From contig SBBR01000092.1 of the NCBI GenBank assembly GCA_005239615.1, forward strand, positions 1-10,190: a DNA stretch of 10,190 bases, read 5' to 3'. Origin of the DNA: an archaeon (GTDB lineage: Archaea > Iainarchaeota > Iainarchaeia > Iainarchaeales > Iainarchaeaceae). The notes beneath the pieces are model-generated. The model saw only the letters and a list, made by a program, of their open reading frames with translations. It was not told the origin of the DNA and ran no database searches. Made by a program: the position numbers and the translations under genes. Positions 3,769-9,676 of this stretch are shown here, one piece after another; position 1 is the first letter of the stretch, and every line of letters starts with the position of its first letter.

Positions 3769-5484
3769 TTGGACGCGGAATTTCTAGCACAGATCAGCGA
3801 CAGGTCCAGCGAGGAGAACTTCACCTCAGTGCCCGGCGGCTATGCCAAGGGCAAAACCAAGTATGTGATTATTACCGGCTCGGTGATGAGCGGCATCGGC
3901 AAGGGCATCTTTTCCTCGGCGCTCGGAAAAACCCTGCAGGACCGCGGCCTTAAGGTTGCGCCAATCAAGGTCGAGGCATACCTAAATATAGATTCTGGGA
4001 CGCTCTCGCCTTACAGGCACGGCGAGGTTTTCGTGCTGGACGACGGCACTGAAACAGACATGGACCTCGGCAGCTACGAGAGGTTCCTTGATGCAGACCT
4101 CTCAAAGGACAATTTCACCACGCATGGCCAAATTTACCACAACATCATCTTGAAGGAACGCAGGGGCGATTACAATGGTAGGGATGTCCAGTACATACCC
4201 CATGTCACGGGTGAGACAAAGCTCGTCCTGAGGAACCTCGCTATGAAGTCGAAGGCTGACATTGTCTTGGTGGAAATAGGCGGCACTGTTGGCGATTACG
4301 AGAACCTCTTTGCTATGGAGAGCGTGAGAGAGCTCATTTATGAGGAAGGGAAGGAGAACGCTTGCCTTGTGAACCTCACCTATATCATCGAACCGCGGCA
4401 CCTTGGCGAGTTCAAGAGCAAGGCCGCGCAGATTGGCCTCAAGCAGCTCATGGGCCTCGGTCTCCAGCCTGACATAATAGTGTGCAGGAGCCAGACGCCA
4501 ATAACGCCAATCGTGAGGCAGAAAATCTCTATGAATGCGAACGTGCCAATTGAGGGGGTATTCAACACCTATGATGTGGACAACATCTACAGACTGCCAC
4601 TTTTCTACAGGGAACAGGGCATAGATGAGGCGATACTCAGGCACCTCGGCCTCTCGGAAAGGCACAGGGTGAACGGCAGCAGGAGCCTCAAGGAATGGAC
4701 CGAGAAGAACATAGTGCAACTGAAAGGCGAGGTGACAATCGGGATTGCGGGCAAGTATACAGGCACGAGTGACACCTACATCAGTATCGTTAAGGCCCTT
4801 GAGCAGTGTTCAGTGCTCACGAGAACAAAGGTGAACGTTAAATGGATTGAAGCGACTGACGTCGAAACAGGCAAGAAAAAAATCGGCGAGGAGATGAAGG
4901 GCGTCGACGGCCTCATAATTCCCGGAGGGTTCGGCATAAGAGGGGTGGAAGGCAAGGTGATCTGTGCGCGCTATGTAAGGGAAAACGGGGTTCCTTTCCT
5001 CGGAATCTGCTATGGTTTCCAGATAGCAGTGATAGAGTTTGCGCGGAACGTGTGCAGCATTAAGAACGCGAGCACTGAAGAAGTAAAGAAGGATTCCGAG
5101 AACAATATTATTTGCATTCTGCCGGAGCAGGAGGAAGTTGATGGCCTTGGTGGCACGCTGCGCCTCGGTGGGTTTGACATCAGAGTGAAGAAAGGCACGC
5201 TCGCATGGGAGCTTTACGGCAGGAAGGAGAAGGTGCGCGAACGCTTCAGGCACAGGTACAATGTCAACACAAAGTTTATTGACGTTCTTGAGAAGAACGG
5301 CATGGTATTCTCAGGCATGGCCCCAACCAAGAGGATAATGCAGATACTCGAGCTCCCGGGCCACCCTTACTTCATCGGCACGCAGTACCATGCCGAGTTT
5401 ACTTCCCGGCCCCTCAAGCCAAACCCTCTTTACTTGGGACTGGTCAAGGCGGCGATAAAGAGGAAAGAGGGCGCAGGCAAATAA
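3769..5484 (+). CDS. pyrG: CTP synthase (glutamine hydrolysing)
   Basis: Converts UTP to CTP using ATP and ammonia from glutamine; last step of pyrimidine nucleotide synthesis, cytoplasmic. At 571 residues it is longer than the usual 530-550 because of an N-terminal extension of about 30 residues before KYVIITGS. Synthetase domain: P-loop-like GSVMSGIGKGIFSS at 37-50, HGEVFVLDDGTETDMDLG at 84-101, ERRGDYNG at 130-137, metal-site VEIGGTVGD at 168-176. Glutaminase domain: PGGFGIRGVEG at 385-395; nucleophile Cys414 in GICYGFQ; His541 and Glu543 in QYHAEFTSRP, completing the triad. Deviations: GICYG for GICLG, YHAEF for FHPEF, and MSGIGKG for VSxLGKG. The start is TTG at 3769, backed by a Shine-Dalgarno; no Met or good alternative occurs before the first core strand. 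Its promoter region is shared with the divergent tRNA-Pro gene. Confidence 0.97.
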   Translation: MDAEFLAQISDRSSEENFTSVPGGYAKGKTKYVIITGSVMSGIGKGIFSSALGKTLQDRGLKVAPIKVEAYLNIDSGTLSPYRHGEVFVLDDGTETDMDLGSYERFLDADLSKDNFTTHGQIYHNIILKERRGDYNGRDVQYIPHVTGETKLVLRNLAMKSKADIVLVEIGGTVGDYENLFAMESVRELIYEEGKENACLVNLTYIIEPRHLGEFKSKAAQIGLKQLMGLGLQPDIIVCRSQTPITPIVRQKISMNANVPIEGVFNTYDVDNIYRLPLFYREQGIDEAILRHLGLSERHRVNGSRSLKEWTEKNIVQLKGEVTIGIAGKYTGTSDTYISIVKALEQCSVLTRTKVNVKWIEATDVETGKKKIGEEMKGVDGLIIPGGFGIRGVEGKVICARYVRENGVPFLGICYGFQIAVIEFARNVCSIKNASTEEVKKDSENNIICILPEQEEVDGLGGTLRLGGFDIRVKKGTLAWELYGRKEKVRERFRHRYNVNTKFIDVLEKNGMVFSGMAPTKRIMQILELPGHPYFIGTQYHAEFTSRPLKPNPLYLGLVKAAIKRKEGAGK

Positions 5485-5517
5485 GGAATCTCATCATTGC
5501 CAATATGCTATATCAAG

Positions 5518-5661
5518 CTAGTTCATTGGCGGCGGCTTCTTGTATGAGTGCGGCCAGTCACCGTCAATCGCTGAGTCCATCAGCACCCTCACAGCGCCCA
5601 CGAATACCCTTTTCCTTCTTCTCGGAGGCCTTTTCTTTGCGAGAGGCGATCTTTTCTTCAC
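5518..5661 (-). CDS. Very basic, proline-rich 47-residue protein (uncharacterised)
   Basis: Begins GTG at 5661 and ends TAG at 5518-5520. The N-terminal third is KKRSPLAKKRPPRRRKR, followed by a short hydrophobic strand (VFVGAVRVLM) and a tail DGDWPHSYKKPPPMN. Third codon positions are GC-rich like neighbouring genes, and the protein contains Trp, Tyr and ordinary composition, so coding is plausible. It lies 15 bases past the TGA of the 312-residue membrane protein and in exactly the same frame, so readthrough would fuse it to that protein's cytoplasmic tail. No good Shine-Dalgarno sits at the proper distance from the GTG; GAGG is about 20 bases away. A competing 38-codon frame begins at the ATG overlapping that TGA but has poorer codon statistics. 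The charge suggests nucleic-acid or ribosome binding; this is inference only. Confidence 0.5.
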   Translation of the reverse strand: MKKRSPLAKKRPPRRRKRVFVGAVRVLMDSAIDGDWPHSYKKPPPMN

Positions 5662-5676
5662 AATAGGCAGTTTGAA

Positions 5677-6615
5677 TCATCCCTCATTTTCCTTTTCTTT
5701 TCCCTTGTACTTCCACCTGCCCTCGCCAAGGCCCATGAACCTGCCTTTTTCTTCTCCGATGGCTTTCCTCTGCTCCGCACTGAGGGGGAGATTGTGCTCG
5801 TCGCGTTGGGAGTAGATTGACCCTTCATCGATTTTCTGCTTTACAAACCTCGCTCCGACGGCGAAAACTGCAATTATCGCAACCACTGCAAGGAGGTACG
5901 CGAGCGGAATCGCGCTTTTTCCCAGCAGGTTCGCGAAAGCCGTGACAGGCGCTCCATTTGCCTTCTTCTCCTCTTCCCTCTCGAGCTGTGCCTTCTGCTG
6001 CAGCTCGTAGAGCTTTGACGCAAGCGACTCAGCATCGGCAACCTGCTCGGAGAGCGAGGAGATTTTCAAACCCTGCGACCTGTACCTTTCCTCAAGGCCT
6101 GTAATCCTGTTTGCGTCCCCCAATACCTTCCTCCAGACTGCGTTCCTGTCCACCTCGCTGCTCAGGAATTTCCTCGAAACCTCCTCGAAACTGCGCTCTG
6201 TCTCGGCAGCAAAGCCCTCCCCAAGCGCCACATAAGATATTATTTCCCTTGAATCCGAGCCGCTTTCCGAGGCCGCTGCGATAGCGTGGCCGCCCTTTGA
6301 AAGGCCTATGTGCGAAACATAAAGGACGAGGCCAGCGGTGGAGGAAGTGTTTTCGTCGGCGAGGAAATGCTTGAGCACGAACTGGCCGTTGTAGGGGTCG
6401 AGCACTATTGTCCCGTTTGAGTAAACATCGAGGATTTGAGCCCCATCAATTTTCACAGATGCACGGCCCCAATGTTCAGTCGGGTCGAGCCTCACGCTGA
6501 AGCCCCATGACACGTTCGAGGGCACGGATGAGGGTGCATCTATCGTGACCCCGGCAGCAGTGCCTGTAAAGGTCAGCAGCACTGCGAGCAGGACGGCAAG
6601 CAAATGGCCTTTCAT
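5677..6615 (-). CDS. Secreted-domain, coiled-coil, single-pass membrane protein (uncharacterised)
   Basis: 312 residues, type I topology. Residues 1-21 are a signal peptide (MKGHLLAVLLAVLLTFTGTAA). Residues 22-130 form an all-beta-looking extracellular domain beginning VTIDAPSSVPSNVSWGFSV, resembling an Ig/fibronectin-like module, with three N-glycosylation sequons at Asn34 (NVS), Asn67 (NGT) and Asn89 (NTS). Residues about 135-218 are highly charged and helical, probably a coiled coil. A membrane helix spans about 235-256 (IPLAYLLAVVAIIAVFAVGA). A basic cytoplasmic tail of about 55 residues ends in KYKGKEKENEG. I do not recognise the family; a surface or envelope role is likely. The TATA box upstream implies a leaderless transcript. 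The basic 47-residue ORF follows in the same frame. Confidence 0.85.
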   Translation of the reverse strand: MKGHLLAVLLAVLLTFTGTAAGVTIDAPSSVPSNVSWGFSVRLDPTEHWGRASVKIDGAQILDVYSNGTIVLDPYNGQFVLKHFLADENTSSTAGLVLYVSHIGLSKGGHAIAAASESGSDSREIISYVALGEGFAAETERSFEEVSRKFLSSEVDRNAVWRKVLGDANRITGLEERYRSQGLKISSLSEQVADAESLASKLYELQQKAQLEREEEKKANGAPVTAFANLLGKSAIPLAYLLAVVAIIAVFAVGARFVKQKIDEGSIYSQRDEHNLPLSAEQRKAIGEEKGRFMGLGEGRWKYKGKEKENEG

Positions 6616-6635
6616 AGGTTACGATAAGTACCTTG

Positions 6636-6647
6636 TTTTTAATAAAA
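6636..6647 (-). promoter_or_regulatory. TATA box of the coiled-coil membrane protein
   Basis: The minus strand reads TTTTATTAAAAA, centred 26-27 bp before the ATG at 6615. It shares a 100-bp divergent intergenic region with the TraB promoter. Confidence 0.6.
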
Positions 6648-6681
6648 GTACCGGGCTTGACCCCCACATATTTGGCTCGCC

Positions 6682-6689
6682 TTTAAAAT
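6682..6689 (+). promoter_or_regulatory. TATA box of the TraB family gene
   Basis: TTTAAAAT, centred 30 bp before the ATG at 6716, giving a predicted leader of about five bases. No Shine-Dalgarno. Confidence 0.6.
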
Positions 6690-6715
6690 GGTTCCATCTT
6701 TAGTTATACTCGTCT

Positions 6716-7870
6716 ATGCCGCTTGAAAGGATAAAGTTCGGAGAGAAGGAAATACTGCTCCTTGGCACGGCTCATATCTCTCAGAGCAGCATCGACGAAG
6801 TCAAGGGAGCCATAGAAAAGGAGAAGCCAGATGTAGTCGGGGTTGAACTTGACGCGAAGAGGTTTGCACAACTTAGGCAGGGGGACAAGTGGCAGGACAC
6901 TAACATAGGGCACATAATATCTTCAGGACAGACTTATCTCTTTCTTCTCACCATAATGCTCTCGAACTTCCAGCGCTCACTAGGCCAACAGCTCGGCGTC
7001 AAGCCCGGCACGGAAATGATTGAAGCCATGAAAGTGGCAGAGGAGAAAAGCATCCCTGTTGCGCTGCTCGACCGTGACGTCAACGTGACCCTTAAGCGCG
7101 CCGTGCAGAAGATGACCCTGAGGGAGAAAGTACACTTCGCTACATCCACGTTCGCCGGCTTCTTCTCAGAGGAAAAGAAGGCCATTACATACCAGCTCGT
7201 GGAGGAGCTCAAGGATAAGGACATCCTTAACAGGCTTCTCCAGCAGCTTGGGAAGGAAATGCCTTCGGTGAAAAAAGTGCTTGTGGACGAGCGTGACCAC
7301 TTCATTGCACACAGCATCTCCAAAGCGCCGGGAAAAAAAATACTCGCGGTGGTGGGGGCCGGCCATGTTGAAGGAATAAAGGCCGCCATCGGGAAGGAAA
7401 TCGACATTACATCCATTTCGGTTGTTGATAATGGGACGGACTGGATGAAGGCGGTGCAGTGGGCGATTCCCGTTGTGTTCGCGGTGATAATCATCGCGAT
7501 TTTCCTTACAAAAGGCGCGGTAATAACCCTGAATGCCGTCGTGCTCTGGTTCCTCACAACAGGCCTGCTTGCCGGCCTCGGCACGCTCATTGCTGGCGGC
7601 CACCCAATGTCAATTATTACCGCACTCCTTGCGGCCCCGTTCACGACCCTCCACCCACTCCTCGCTGCCGGCTGGGTTGCTGGTGCGGTTGAGGCTAAGG
7701 TCAGGAACCCGAAGGTGAAGGATTTCGAGCAACTGCGCAACCTCAACTCAATCTCGGAATTCAGGGACAACCAGGTGACGCGGATACTCCTAGTGGTGGC
7801 GCTCGCGAACCTTGGTGCAATGCTTGGCGTGATTGTGGGATTCCCTTTAGTGGCGTCACTTCTTGGGTAA
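6716..7870 (+). CDS. TraB/PrgY family membrane protein
   Basis: 384 residues. The N-terminal domain (1-245) carries the TraB signature: LLGTAHIS at 15-22, VVGVELD at 40-46, ALLDRDV at 116-122, DERD at 191-194 and VVGAGHVEGI at 212-221. The conserved Gly-x-x-His motifs and acidic residues are those proposed to form a metalloprotease-like site in the TraB/Tiki/EreA superfamily. The C-terminal part has about four membrane helices (about 248-264, 269-293, 297-325, 356-381) with PHxxL-type loops (TTLHPLLAAGW). PrgY and TraB inhibit peptide sex pheromones in enterococci. Archaeal members are widespread, and their substrate is unknown to me, so the function is family-level only. Length and architecture are normal for archaeal homologues. 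It converges on the phosphatidyltransferase-like gene with a 22-bp gap. Confidence 0.93.
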   Translation: MPLERIKFGEKEILLLGTAHISQSSIDEVKGAIEKEKPDVVGVELDAKRFAQLRQGDKWQDTNIGHIISSGQTYLFLLTIMLSNFQRSLGQQLGVKPGTEMIEAMKVAEEKSIPVALLDRDVNVTLKRAVQKMTLREKVHFATSTFAGFFSEEKKAITYQLVEELKDKDILNRLLQQLGKEMPSVKKVLVDERDHFIAHSISKAPGKKILAVVGAGHVEGIKAAIGKEIDITSISVVDNGTDWMKAVQWAIPVVFAVIIIAIFLTKGAVITLNAVVLWFLTTGLLAGLGTLIAGGHPMSIITALLAAPFTTLHPLLAAGWVAGAVEAKVRNPKVKDFEQLRNLNSISEFRDNQVTRILLVVALANLGAMLGVIVGFPLVASLLG

Positions 7871-7881
7871 CGCAAATTTCG

Positions 7882-7886
7882 TTTTT
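7882..7886 (+). terminator. T-run terminator after TraB
   Basis: TTTTT twelve bases past the TraB stop (TAA at 7868-7870), within the 22-bp convergent gap. It is a simple oligo-T signal with no hairpin. Confidence 0.35.
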
Positions 7887-7892
7887 ACAATA

Positions 7893-8528
7893 TTACTTCT
7901 TATTCCTAAGGTAAGGCAGCACGTTCCCGCTTTTCTCCGCCTCACCAATCAGCTTTTTCGCGTACACGATTCTCTGTAAAGTGCCTATAAGCGTCACAAA
8001 AACAATTACCCACAAGGCCAGTTCCAGCGGCTTCATTGTCCCGACTTTGACCGAGAGAGCCGAAAGCAGGAGGCCGACGAGGAGCAGCACCATGCGCTCC
8101 GCGTGCTCGCCGATTGCAGGCCAGTCCCGGTTGTCGGTGATTATCACGAGGCCGACGCGCGGCTTGGCGTAGGATGCAAGCATCGAGAAGCCAAGAGCGT
8201 TGATTGCGGCAATTGGGTGCAGGAAAGCCGCACCGATAAAAAGAATTATTTCAACGACCTTGTCCACCATCGTCTCGAAGTAGTTTCCGAAAAGGGTTTT
8301 CCTGCCCTGCAGCTCCGCGACCGCGCCGTCGAAGAGGTCGATTGAAACCGAAATCCCTGTTAGGAGGAAGGCGTAGGCGAAGTTCTGCTGTTGTGTAAAG
8401 TAGGCCGCTGCAAGGGCGAACGGGACAGCAACGAAGCTGAAGAGGTTTGGATTTATGCCCAAAATCGCGAAAGGGCCTGCAACAAGGTGCGCAAAACCTC
8501 TTGATTTTGACCTTATCTGCCCTAGCAT
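7893..8528 (-). CDS. CDP-alcohol phosphatidyltransferase-like membrane protein with altered motif
   Basis: 211 residues from the ATG at 8528. The family joins a CDP-activated lipid to an alcohol head group in the membrane; in archaea the lipid is CDP-archaeol. N-terminal GINPNLFSF (24-32) matches the family's G-x-x-PN-x-x-(S/T) opening. The signature D-x2-D-G-x2-A-R-x8-G-x3-D-x3-D is present as Asp64, Asp67, Gly68, Ala71, Glu72, Gly81, Glu85, Asp89: the Arg is Glu and the third Asp is Glu, with spacing exact. Later residues form about four more helices (about 92-118, 123-131, 145-160, 168-187). The open frame extends upstream to 8741, but that part overlaps the divergent dehydrogenase and its promoter, so the start must lie near 8528; an in-frame GTG at 8537 is the alternative. 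The substrate cannot be inferred. Activity is uncertain given the motif. Confidence 0.85.
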   Translation of the reverse strand: MLGQIRSKSRGFAHLVAGPFAILGINPNLFSFVAVPFALAAAYFTQQQNFAYAFLLTGISVSIDLFDGAVAELQGRKTLFGNYFETMVDKVVEIILFIGAAFLHPIAAINALGFSMLASYAKPRVGLVIITDNRDWPAIGEHAERMVLLLVGLLLSALSVKVGTMKPLELALWVIVFVTLIGTLQRIVYAKKLIGEAEKSGNVLPYLRNKK

Positions 8529-8560
8529 GCAAAACACAGCCCCAAAAGTGCCAAAGGCCA

Positions 8561-8570
8561 GTTTTAATAT
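8561..8570 (-). promoter_or_regulatory. TATA box of the phosphatidyltransferase-like gene
   Basis: The minus strand reads ATATTAAAAC. Transcription is expected near 8540, 12 bases before the ATG at 8528 and next to the alternative GTG at 8537. It lies back to back with the dehydrogenase TATA box, 13 bp away. Confidence 0.5.
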
Positions 8571-8582
8571 GGCAGAATAACA

Positions 8583-8590
8583 ATTAAAAA
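8583..8590 (+). promoter_or_regulatory. TATA box of the 2-hydroxyacid dehydrogenase
   Basis: ATTAAAAA, with transcription expected near 8612. The leader would be about nine bases. GGAG at 8612-8615 could serve as a Shine-Dalgarno if transcription starts slightly earlier. Confidence 0.5.
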
Positions 8591-8620
8591 GCGGGGCAAA
8601 GCAATAGGATTGGAGCCTGC

Positions 8621-9622
8621 ATGAAAATCGCTTTTTTCGAGGTTGAGAAGTGGGAGGAGAAATACCTTGCCGAAAGGATCCCTGGCCATGAGCTGGTTTT
8701 TTCGAAAAAAGAGCTGAACGCAAGGAATGTCGCAAAGGCAAAGGATGCTGAAGCCATTGCTGTGTTCATCTACTCGCAGGTCAACGCCGAAGTCCTCGGC
8801 GCCCTACCGAAAGCGCGCCTCGTCACTACAATGTCCACAGGCTACAACCACATCGACCTCAAGGAGTGCGCAGAGCGCGGCATAACAGTGTGCAACGTGC
8901 CCACTTATGGAGAGAACACTGTGGCAGAGCACACATTCGCGCTGCTGCTCGCGCTCTCACGGAAAATCCCGGAAGCCTATGAAAGGACAAAGAAGACGGA
9001 CTTTTCGGCAGAGGGCCTGAGGGGCTTTGACCTTAAGGGGAAGACGATTGGCGTGGTGGGCTGCGGGCACATCGGCAGGCACGTGGTGAGGATTTGCCGC
9101 GGGTTCGAGATGAATGTGCTCGTGTACGAAAGGAACCCCGACAATGCACTCGCAAGGGAGCTGGGCTTCACGCCTACCAGCCTCGACGACCTATATTCAA
9201 AGTCCGACATCATAACATTCCACGTCCCGCTCAACGACAGCACGAGGCACATGTTCAATGAAGGATCGCTTGAAAAGGTCAAGAAGGGTGTTGTGCTCCT
9301 GAACACCTCGCGCGGGGAGGTGATTGACACTGCAGCGCTCATCAAAGGCCTGCAGAAAAAAATCATCGGCGCTGCAGGGCTTGATGTCCTAGAGGGCGAA
9401 TGTGACATCCGGGAGGAGAAGCAGGTCGTGAGCGCGAACTTCAGGAAAGAGTGCGATTTGCGCGCGGTGCTGAGAAACCACGTGCTTATGAAGTACCCTA
9501 ATGTGCTCATAACCCCGCACAGCGCCTTCAACAGCACCGAGGCGCTGCAAAGGATACTTGATACGACGGTTGAGAACATAGCTGGATTTGCCGCTGGCAG
9601 GCCTGTGAATACCGTGAATTAA
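8621..9622 (+). CDS. D-2-hydroxyacid dehydrogenase, D-lactate dehydrogenase-like
   Basis: 333 residues. NAD-dependent reduction of a 2-keto acid, most likely pyruvate to D-lactate, in the cytoplasm. The N- and C-terminal segments form the substrate-binding domain (STGYNHIDL at 72-80). The central Rossmann domain has GKTIGVVGCGHIGRHVV at 140-156 and an acidic residue, Glu170, after the second strand, which favours NAD over NADP. Catalytic triad: Arg231 in NTSRGEVID, Glu260 in DVLEGE, His300 in TPHSAFNS. The length (about 330), the CNVPTYGENTVAEHTFALLLALSR block at 91-114 and the insertion around 262-292 match D-lactate dehydrogenases better than glycerate or phosphoglycerate dehydrogenases; the exact substrate is not proven. 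The start ATG is preceded by a TATA box. The membrane thioredoxin-like gene follows 54 bp downstream. Confidence 0.93.
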   Translation: MKIAFFEVEKWEEKYLAERIPGHELVFSKKELNARNVAKAKDAEAIAVFIYSQVNAEVLGALPKARLVTTMSTGYNHIDLKECAERGITVCNVPTYGENTVAEHTFALLLALSRKIPEAYERTKKTDFSAEGLRGFDLKGKTIGVVGCGHIGRHVVRICRGFEMNVLVYERNPDNALARELGFTPTSLDDLYSKSDIITFHVPLNDSTRHMFNEGSLEKVKKGVVLLNTSRGEVIDTAALIKGLQKKIIGAAGLDVLEGECDIREEKQVVSANFRKECDLRAVLRNHVLMKYPNVLITPHSAFNSTEALQRILDTTVENIAGFAAGRPVNTVN

Positions 9623-9635
9623 AAACATAACAGCG

Positions 9636-9646
9636 CCTAAATTAGG
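9636..9646 (+). promoter_or_regulatory. TATA-like palindrome ahead of the thioredoxin-like gene
   Basis: CCTAAATTAGG is a perfect 11-base palindrome. Its AT core is centred 36 bp before the ATG at 9677, which would give a leader of about 9-10 bases. The symmetry could also mark a repressor site. An alternative, TTAAAAAC, overlaps the dehydrogenase stop. Confidence 0.35.
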
Positions 9647-9676
9647 TAAAGCAGCTTATCTATTGGACGTGCGAGA

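Noticed and set aside
5677..5679. TGA read as selenocysteine
   Set aside because: No SECIS-like hairpin is evident, and the codon context (GAG GGA TGA TTC AAA) does not resemble known selenoprotein redox motifs.
5643..5680. 38-codon frame from the ATG overlapping the 312-residue protein's TGA
   Set aside because: The overlap arrangement is attractive, but third-position composition is poor and it competes with the basic frame, which looks more like its neighbours.
6934..7875. Long minus-strand frame opposite TraB (313 codons)
   Set aside because: It is Ser/Thr/Arg-rich, typical of the antisense of a GC-rich gene, while the plus strand encodes a clear TraB family protein.
8529..8741. N-terminal extension of the phosphatidyltransferase-like frame
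   Set aside because: It overlaps the start and promoter of the divergent dehydrogenase, has no family similarity, and lies upstream of the gene's own TATA box.
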